This document shows, piece by piece, positions 57,305-64,000 of a stretch of DNA of 64,000 nucleotides. The stretch is taken from NCBI GenBank assembly GCA_021292165.1, contig CM037879.1:263879921-263943920 (forward strand). Reading direction: 5' to 3'. The notes beneath the pieces were generated by a model. It did no database searches and was not told the origin of the DNA. It saw only the letters and a list, made by a program, of their open reading frames with translations. This stretch comes from Shinisaurus crocodilurus. Lineage: Eukaryota > Chordata > Lepidosauria > Squamata > Shinisauridae. Each line of letters begins with the position of its first letter. The stretch's first letter is position 1. The position numbers and the translations under genes are program-made.

Positions 57305-59165
57305 AAGAGATTCTGATGACCGACCTGGAAGGGCTTGGGTAATTGGGAGTAGTAATGCATCTCTGACCCCCTGATAATAACAGCAATTGAACAGAACGTG
57401 TATATCACAGATTCCACTTCAACGTTGTTACAGGGACAGCATCTTTCATCTACTGGTGTTCTAGAGTATCTTCCGTCTAAAAGTTTAGACGGGAGGACGT
57501 TAAACCTAGCCAGGGAGAACGCTTTCCTATATTTGGGAATTGATAACCAATTTAAGTAAGCCATTCCATCATAAGAGGAGGGGCCTGATAGACCCAAGGC
57601 ACTAGGAGAACACGGGCCCCGTGCTGCGCAATGAAGTTCTTGTAGATCGATGTCTCGCAATCTCTGTTTAACTAAAGATTTTGCACTATCCCAGTCCAAG
57701 GAAAGTAGGTGGGACAGGGAGAGCCCCATAGAACTAACTTTGTACTCCACTTCTTTCCTCCAGGGTGTCATACAGGGGTCAGTTACTGCTAGAAATGCAA
57801 GGGAGGTGGAAGGGAGTACAAGGCAGCAACGTAGCCAGAAATGGATGGAATATGTCCATGCCAGACACTTACGGGAATTGAGACCAGCCTCCAAATTAAG
57901 GGCAGTGTCAGCGACACATCTAGGCACACCAAAAATTAGTCTGAGGAAGTATGATTGAATACCTTCTAAAGAACTTTTAACAGTTGGAAACCAAATTGGA
58001 GCCCCAAAAAGTGTCTGAGAAATTATTTTAGCTTTATAAATTCGGATGGCTGATGGAATGTGTTTCCCACCATTGGTGAAGAAAAAACGGGCAATAGCAT
58101 TCACATTTTGTTCGGCTTTGTTCTTAACAGCTTTCCCCTGCACCCTCCAGTTTACAGTTTCATGGAACCAAATACCTAGATATTTGTATGAAGCCACCTG
58201 CTCAAATTTGTTGTTACTCACAGTCCAGCAATGTCTAACCTTCCTTTTAGAGAAGACCAGAACCTTGGATTTCACGTAATTAATAGTTAGAAGATTTTCC
58301 TGGCAATAGAGAACAAATCCGTTCAGCAGTCTCTGAAGGCCCAGACGTGTCTGGGAGATCAGTACTGCATCATCCGCATATAAGAGGACAAAAATCCTAA
58401 AGGAATTTAGCTTGGGTGGATGGGAGGGTAATGAACCTAACACAGTGGGAAGATCAGCCAAATATAAATTAAATAGTATAGGGGCAAGCACACAACCTTG
58501 CCTGACTCCACGAGTAGAGACAATATCCTTTGAGAGATGGCCAACATTGCTGCATCGTACTTGAGCAGATGTATTATAGTACAATGAATTTATCAGAAAC
58601 AATAGCCTCTTATCAATAGAATATTGCTCCAATTTACCCCAAAGACGTTCACGGGAAATGGAGTCAAAGGCTGATTTTAAATCAATAAATGCTGTAAAAA
58701 GTTTGCCCCCTTTAAGTTTGGTATACCGGTACTTATAAGCAAGATGAGCCAGAACCAAACAGTGGTCTAGGGTAGAGTGGCCCGGTTTAAAGCCTATCTG
58801 TTCCTCCCCTATGATATTGTTGTCATTGATTCACGCCTTTAGCTTAAGGCCCAGAAAACTAGCATACACCTTCCCAACTATGGATAACAAGCTGATTGGT
58901 TGATAATTATTTGGGTCCTCTTTGGGACCTTTTTGTAAATTGGAATAATAAAAGTCTTTAACCATGATACGGGGATTATACCGGATTTGTTTATCAAAGA
59001 AAAAAGAGAAGTTAACAGTGGGACCCACCAGGAGATGTTATTTAACAGCATCTCTGAAAGGATGCCATCTGGTCCAGGTGCCTTCCCTGTCTTAAGTTTT
59101 AGAATTAGATCTTTGACGACTTTTTGTGGAGGAAGGGGGGGCTGGCTGGCCCGCCACACCCCCAC
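57277..59165 (-). pseudogene. LINE B reverse transcriptase
   Basis: Resumes after the LTR with KTGKAPGPDGILSEML. A stop lies near 58831. The 493-codon frame 58758-57277 has FIDLKSAFDSI (motif A), GVRQGCVLAPILFNLYLADL (motif B), LLYADDAVLIS (motif C) and YKYLGI. Near the C-terminus is a Cys cluster RCCPCNNVEVESV. Catalytic residues look intact, but the ORF is broken upstream and runs into LINE A sequence at its end. Confidence 0.85.
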
Positions 59166-60114
59166 CCTTTCCTACTCCAAAGGAACCAAGACCCCCAGAG
59201 ATCTCAAGGTACCAGATTGCCAGCCTCAGCTGTCTGCAATCCTGCTTGGATCTCTGTTGAGGGACTCGCCTTTAATTCTGTAACCTGGATTTAGTTACTG
59301 AAGCCACAGAGCAATCCACAACACCCATGTGGGGTAAAACCAAGACAAGGTTTATTCTGGTAGCATTTTACAACAAGATTAGGGAAATGAGAGAAGCACA
59401 CAAAATAAAGAGAGAGACACGTTAGTACACAGTAAAGCTGCAAAACAATAAAACCTGATTCCTTAATATCTCTCAGGCACACACCTGTTACCTGAGGGTG
59501 TTCTCTTCAAGGGTTAAATCCAGCACAGCCTCGCTGCCCGAGGGAGATTACTACACCTACCCGAAAGTCCGAGATGGGTAAAACTCCCACAAGGCTTGTC
59601 TTTACTAGAGCCCTCAATCCAGCTAATTTCACCAGGAGCTGCCTGGGGTCCTTGGCTTACCGCCATTACCACAGCCGGGTAGAACAAAGACCAAAACCCA
59701 CGCTTTGGGAAATATACCTTTTCCCCCCCTCCCCTCCTCTGCTGCCTCTTAGCCAATCACCATGCACCTCACCTGGCCAGGCAGGGGGAAGGGAACTCAT
59801 GACTCATGGCTTGAACTATTTACATATGAAAGCCCTAGGCCAGCTTCTCTAGGCATCTAGGCGCCGAGGCTTTCGTTTCCTTCCAGCCCCCTCAACTGGC
59901 CCCACTTGGCTTACACATGAGGAGGCGTGTGTGTGTGTGTGTGTGCGTGCATGCATGCAGGAACCCCCAAGGGCCCCTTTCTCCACACACTAACTATGCA
60001 CACCCCACCCCAGCCGGTTCACACATGAGGTGTGTGTGTGGGTGTGGGTGTGTGTGTGTGGGTGTGGGTGTGTGTGTGTGTGTGTGAACCCCCCCAAAGG
60101 CTCTTTTCTTCACA
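59125..60114 (-). mobile_element. Solo LTR of the same family (copy 2)
   Basis: Reverse complement of copy 1 at 29587-30563. The plus strand starts TGTGGAGGAAGG and ends CTTTTCTTCACA. Exact 5-bp duplications CTTTT flank it (59120-59124, 60115-60119). It has GT/GTGTGG microsatellites at about 59930-59955 and 60030-60085. No internal genes. Confidence 0.9.
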
Positions 60115-61095
60115 CTTTTATATCGACTGGAGGCCACTCTGGATTATTGGGGGATAGACAGGGAGGTGCAACAGAATTTGATGAATGTGCGTCATTGAAA
60201 ACTGCACAAAAGTGTGCTTCCCATATGTTAACTGGTATACGGCAGTCAAAACTGCCAGAACTATTGGTTAACGCTCCTGAAACTAATTGCCAGAAGGATT
60301 TGTGGTTGCGGGTGACAACAGCGGAAATCAGCATTTGCCAGGATGCACTGACCACTTCTCTCTTCTTCCGAAGTAACAGCTTTTTATACTCTTTTCTTAA
60401 CTCATAGTAAGAATGGGGTAGTCGGTGCTCGTTGTTAGCACGATATTTACAATAAGTAGAATGAATTCTTCTCCTAAGGTTCACACAATCCCCATCAAAC
60501 CATGAATGACCAGAGCCTGGGTGACGTTTTGAGGTAGCAGCAGAGTCTTGGAGATAGGACTGTAAGTCCTGAGTAATAGCCTCAAAGATTGCTATTGCCT
60601 CAGAGGAGTTGTCTGAAATTATATATTTGAAGGCATTTGTTACATGGGCTAAGTGAATAAACCTCAGGAAGGCCTGTTCAGTAGTTTTGGACCATTTAAT
60701 CTTCCTGTTCTTAAGAAGGGGAGCTAAATTAAGGGAAGGGAAATGTTGCACTGCCAATTTAGCAGAGCCTGAAACTTTGAAAACAATCTCCAGTGGTAAG
60801 TGGTCACTGTCTGTACGGTCGGCAACTCTAAAACTACAGTCTGAATTTTTTAGTGCCTTATGTACTAGAATATAATCAACCACACTGATTATATTTCACC
60901 CCTGGATGAGGTGAAAGTATATTCACCCCAATTATCACCACTAGAACCGTTTACAATACATAGATTGTTTTTGTGAGCAAATTGAAGGAGTCCCAGTCCT
61001 GCAGAATTGATGAAAGAGTCCTTTGAATGCTGAAGGCCACCCTTGAGTTGTTCCCTTCTGGCAAGAGGAAAGTCACATAATCTTCTCTGGCACTG
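60110..61095 (-). pseudogene. LINE B endonuclease C-terminus and linker
   Basis: About 61080-60884 reads LCDFPLARREQLKGG, LLQFAHKNNLCIVNGSSG, GEYTFTSSRG with a frameshift. The 257-codon frame from 60883 continues VDYILVHKAL and TDSDHLPLEI (the SDH block). It is interrupted by the LTR just after PEWPPVDI. Confidence 0.82.
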
Positions 61096-61195
61096 TGATT
61101 TAATATTTTTATATAGAACAATACTTTTTAATGTTATGTATTTTTGTATTCTGTTAGTGGTCAGTTGACCGTAAATAAAAGTTCATCACCTGATT

Positions 61196-61672
61196 TTAAA
61201 AATAGCATGGGGGATAAGACCGACCCTGAGGAACCCCGTACTGGAGAGTCCATGGGGCCGAGCAACATTCCCCAAGCACCACCCTCTGGAGCTGGCCATC
61301 CAAGTAGGAGTGGAACCACTGCAATGCAGTGCCCCCCACCCCCAACTCAGACAGCCGCTCCAGAAGGATACCATGGTTGATGGTATCGAAAGCCGCCAAG
61401 AGATCCAGGAGTATCAACAGGGTCGCACTCCCCCTGTCTCTCTCCCGACATAGGTCATCATACAGGGCGACCAAACCTGTTTCTGTGCCAAAACCAGGCC
61501 TGAACCCCGACTGAAATGGATCCAGATAATCAGTCTCATCCAAGAGCGCCTGGAGCTGGTTGGCCACCACCCACTCAAGGACCTTGCCCAGGAAAGGAAC
61601 ATTCACCACCGGCCTAAAGTTGTTAAGATCTTCCGGGTCCAGAGAGGGTTTCTTCAGGAGTGGTCTCACCAC
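61196..61672 (-). pseudogene. LINE A reverse transcriptase, N-terminal half
   Basis: Contains NNFRPVVNVPFLGK, GFRPGFGTET, the motif A region LLDLLAAFDTI and QYGVPQG. It is frame-shifted from the preceding frame and cut at the LINE B insertion (61209). Confidence 0.88.
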
Positions 61673-61680
61673 CGCCTGTT

Positions 61681-62940
61681 TCAGGTGGCATTGATCACCT
61701 CTCTGGCCCAGCCGGGTGTTCCCTCCCTGCTAGTTTTTATAAGCCAAGAGGGGCAAGGATCCAGAACAGACATGGTTGCACGAACCCGTACACGCACCTT
61801 GTCAACATCCTCGAGCTGTACCAACTGAAACTCATCCAAAATAACTAGACCAGGCTGTGCTCTGGGTACCTCTCCTGATTCTACTGCTATGACATTGGAG
61901 TCTAAGTCCCTGCGGATGCAAGAGATTTTTTCCTGGAAGTGCCTAGCAAATATATTGCAGCGGGCATCAGATGGGTCGATGATGTCCCTGGAGCCAGCGT
62001 ATAACAGGCCCCAGGTGACCCTAAAGAGCTCCGCTGGGCGGCAAAGAGATGATTGGATAGAGGCAGTGAGATGTTGTCTCTTTGCCACCCTCACTGCCTC
62101 TAGGTATACCTGGCTATAGGCATGTACCAGGGCTCGATTGCATCCACGACCACTAGGAGTTTTCTTCCACCTGCACTCAAGCACTCTCCTGTTTTGCTTC
62201 ATCACTCTCAGCTCTGGGGTATACCACGGAGTTGTACGAGCTCTACTACAGAGTGGGAGCTCAGGAGCGATCGTGTCAACCGCCCGGGTCATCTCTCTAT
62301 TCCAGAGATCATCAACCAGGGATTCAACAGGACCGCCAGCCATATCAGCCGGAAACCCCCCAAGGGCCCTCTGGAAACCATCTGGATTCATCAGCCTCCG
62401 GGGGCGGACCATCTTAATAGGTCCCCCACCCTTGCAGAGGGGGAAAGCTGCCGTTAGCCTAAATCTCAGCAGGTAGTGATCTGACCATGACAAGGGGACC
62501 GATTCAAAGTCCCCCACCTTCAGATCACCATCTCCATGCTCGGCTGAAAAAACCAGGTCTAGAGTGTGTCCTGCTACATGTGTTGGGCCGATGACATGTT
62601 GGGACAGTCCCATGGTTGTCATGGAGTCTATGAATTCCTGAGCCACACCAGACAAGGTGCTCTCAGCATGGATGTTAACATCCCCCAGGACCAACAGCCT
62701 GGGGGACCTCAGCATTGCCAGCGAGACCACCTCCGTCAGCTCAGCCAGGGAGTCTGTTGAGCAGTGGGGTGGGCGGTACACCAACAGAATCCCTAATCTG
62801 TCCCGCTGGCCCAACAAAAGGTGCAAACACTCCAGACCAGTAGTCAGAGAGACAGGGAGCCTGGAGAGAGAGATAGAATTCCTATAGACCACGGCAACCC
62901 CCCCTCCCCGGCCCTCAGGTCTACCCTGATGCTGCACCAA
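61681..62940 (-). pseudogene. LINE A apurinic endonuclease domain and linker
   Basis: A 419-codon frame beginning within the domain at GRGGGVAVVYR, with LVYRPP, LLVLGDVNIH, GHTLDLVFS and WSDHYLL, the conserved APE-type endonuclease blocks (D-x-N equivalent reads DVN; SDH is intact). It nicks target DNA for target-primed reverse transcription. The true N-terminus is missing. Confidence 0.88.
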
Positions 62941-62952
62941 GTACCCCAGTGG

Positions 62953-63342
62953 GCTGAGCTTGGGAAGAGGTTTGTGTTACTGCTGGGGTTTGGCCCTCTG
63001 CTCCTTCCCCTTACCAAACAAGCCTGCTGGAACTGCTCCACACCATCTGCAGCTATATAAAAGAAGGCGTGCCTGAGAGGACTCTCTGCTGAGCTTGGGA
63101 AGAGGTTTGTGTTACTGCTGGGGTTTGGCCCTCTGCTCCTTCCCCTTACCAAACAAGCCTGCTGGAACTGCTCCACACCATCTGCAGCTGTATAAAAGAA
63201 GGCGTGCCTGAGAGGACTCTCTGCTGAGCTTGGGAAGAGGTTTGTGTTACTGCTGGGGTTTGGCCCTCTGCTCCTTCCCCTTACCAAACAAGCCTGCTGG
63301 AACTGCTCCACACCATCTGCAGCTGTATAAAAGAAGGCGTGT
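62953..63342 (+). promoter_or_regulatory. Tandem array: three 135-bp repeats, each with a TATA box
   Basis: Units start at 62953, 63088 and 63223 (GCTGAGCTTGGGAAGAGG) and contain TATAAAAG at 63056, 63191 and 63326, exactly 135 bp apart. The copies differ by about one base (CTATATAA versus CTGTATAA). The layout resembles the promoter monomers at the 5' end of some LINEs, here reading to the right. Transcription is inferred only. Confidence 0.7.
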
Positions 63343-63417
63343 CCAAGGCTGCGCCTTGGCGCGTGCCTTGGCGTTGCGCCAAGTGCGTCGCTAAGTGCGC
63401 ACTTGGCGACGCACTTG
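63343..63417. other. GC-rich cluster of hairpins
   Basis: Three adjacent inverted repeats: 63343-63359 (CCAAGGC/GCCTTGG), 63367-63383 (CTTGGCG/CGCCAAG), and 63380-63417 (12-bp CAAGTGCGTCGC/GCGACGCACTTG enclosing the perfect palindrome AAGTGCGCACTT). CpG-dense, unlike its neighbours. Confidence 0.75.
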
Positions 63418-63728
63418 AGGGAGCATGGGGGGATTATAGAATAATTGCTATTTGTTTTACTGATTTTCACTGCTGCGAGTGAGTTGACTGTTGTTCTGGG
63501 GCCAGGTTCCAAAGGACTATCATCATTAGAGGGCAACTTTCTTTTGTTTACACTTTGCCCCCTGCCCTGTTGCAGGTTTTATGTAAAGGGAAGAGTGTTA
63601 ATAGTGTATGAGAGTTGAGCAGAGAATCTTTTAAACTTAGGGTAAAGTGCTGGATTGCCTTAGTTTGCTGGGGCCAGGATTATAGTGTGTACTTTATTGC
63701 AGGGTTATGTTTTGATGCCCTCTAAGAT

Positions 63729-63962
63729 ATGGGGGTGGTAACAAGGAGACAAAAAAGGATTCTAGCTCAGAACACTACAGACCAGAAACAGCTCTTAAAT
63801 TACTTTAGTTCTACAGGTAAGAAGCGAGTTAAACAGAAAAAGATTAGCCAGGTGCCCCAGTCTTTACAAAGCAAGGAGGAATCTATTAGAGAGCTGCCTG
63901 TTTCAGAAATACAAGATAGTGGAAGACCGACAACCTGGTCTTCTGCGTGGGTTCAATGCTAA
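63729..63962 (+). CDS. 77-codon ORF with PIP-box-like motif, unknown origin
   Basis: The ATG has G at -3 and G at +4 (strong context). The product starts MGVVTRRQKRIL and carries QKQLLNYF (residues about 19-26), which fits the PCNA-interacting consensus Q-x-x-L-x-x-F/Y-F/Y, followed by a basic stretch (GKKRVKQKK). The rest is Ser/Glu/Gln-rich and disordered-looking. It follows the TATA array and hairpin cluster, so it could be the first ORF of a LINE running off the window, or a chance or host exon. TAA stop at 63960. Function not assigned. Confidence 0.4.
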   Translation: MGVVTRRQKRILAQNTTDQKQLLNYFSSTGKKRVKQKKISQVPQSLQSKEESIRELPVSEIQDSGRPTTWSSAWVQC

Positions 63963-64000
63963 GGGGGTAGCGAGTCCTGGGGCGGCCTTCTCTGAGATCC

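Larger units (their letters stand above)
57300..61199 (-). mobile_element. LINE B: second non-LTR retrotransposon inserted in LINE A
   Basis: 3.9-kb insert flanked by 10-bp duplications AAATAGCATG (57290-57299 and 61200-61209). Most of it (57300 to about 61095) is minus-strand endonuclease and reverse transcriptase. The last 100 bp (61096-61199) read as a plus-strand 3' UTR with AATAAA at about 61174 ending GATTTTAAA. It carries an LTR at 59125-60114. Clade not assigned (candidates Vingi, RTE, I or Kiri groups). Confidence 0.82.
56160..62945 (-). mobile_element. LINE A: CR1/L3-type LINE split by LINE B
   Basis: Minus-strand LINE in two parts, 62945-61210 (endonuclease, first half of the reverse transcriptase) and 57299-56160 (second half, 3' tail with CCGAAGCTCTCTGGGCGGTT and A-rich end). 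The reading continues across the split at PMLFNIYMKPL. It is 5'-truncated within the endonuclease and carries frameshifts, so it is dead. A related shorter copy lies at 16320-17560. Confidence 0.9.

Noticed and set aside
62844..63536. 230-codon minus-strand frame with a 45-residue repeat
   Set aside because: It is a shadow of the 135-bp DNA tandem array (135 is divisible by three, keeping the frame open); no independent coding evidence.

Overview
This window is nuclear DNA from a vertebrate, most likely a squamate reptile (lizard or snake). The evidence is at least six copies of a tRNA-derived SINE matching the Sauria SINE family, CR1 3' ends, a DIRS-type tyrosine-recombinase retrotransposon and 5S-rRNA-derived SINEs. 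It is not prokaryotic: there are no operons, and most open frames are chance frames or decayed transposon ORFs.

One host gene is recognisable. DRAM1 (DNA damage regulated autophagy modulator 1), a lysosomal six-pass membrane protein, lies on the minus strand. I reconstructed all seven coding exons from 44060 down to 13532. They join in phase with GT-AG introns and give 238 codons, the length of the human protein. A CpG-rich promoter region covers about 43.84-44.9 kb. The 3' UTR runs below 13.53 kb into repeats.

Layout. 1-13.5 kb is intergenic or DRAM1 3' UTR, with SINE, CR1 and MITE copies, a perfect 66-bp-arm palindromic hAT MITE and a roughly 220-bp inverted repeat just downstream of the stop codon. 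13.5-44.1 kb is DRAM1. Its largest intron (intron 3, 22.2-35.1 kb) holds a nest: a minus-strand CR1 split by a 5.5-kb DIRS element at its 3' tip, by a Sauria SINE that itself contains a solo LTR, by a Tigger-like MITE and by a short LINE tail. 44.1-56.1 kb is intergenic, with CR1 tails, a hAT element made of GACTCGAG-like motifs (8-bp target duplication) and a third hairpin. 56.1-63 kb is a second nest: a CR1/L3-type LINE (LINE A) split by a different LINE (LINE B, 10-bp target duplication, probably 5'-inverted), which is split by a second solo LTR of the same family as the first. 62.95-64 kb holds three near-identical 135-bp repeats, each with a TATA box, then a GC-rich hairpin cluster and a 77-codon ORF with a PCNA-binding (PIP-box) motif.

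The most interesting observations are the DIRS insertion at a 6-bp match between its circle junction and the CR1 3' end, the nested insertion chronologies, the palindromic MITEs, the TATA-bearing tandem array ahead of the PIP-box ORF, and an in-frame upstream start in DRAM1 that would add a dileucine lysosomal sorting motif. Family names are from recognition only; no database search was run.
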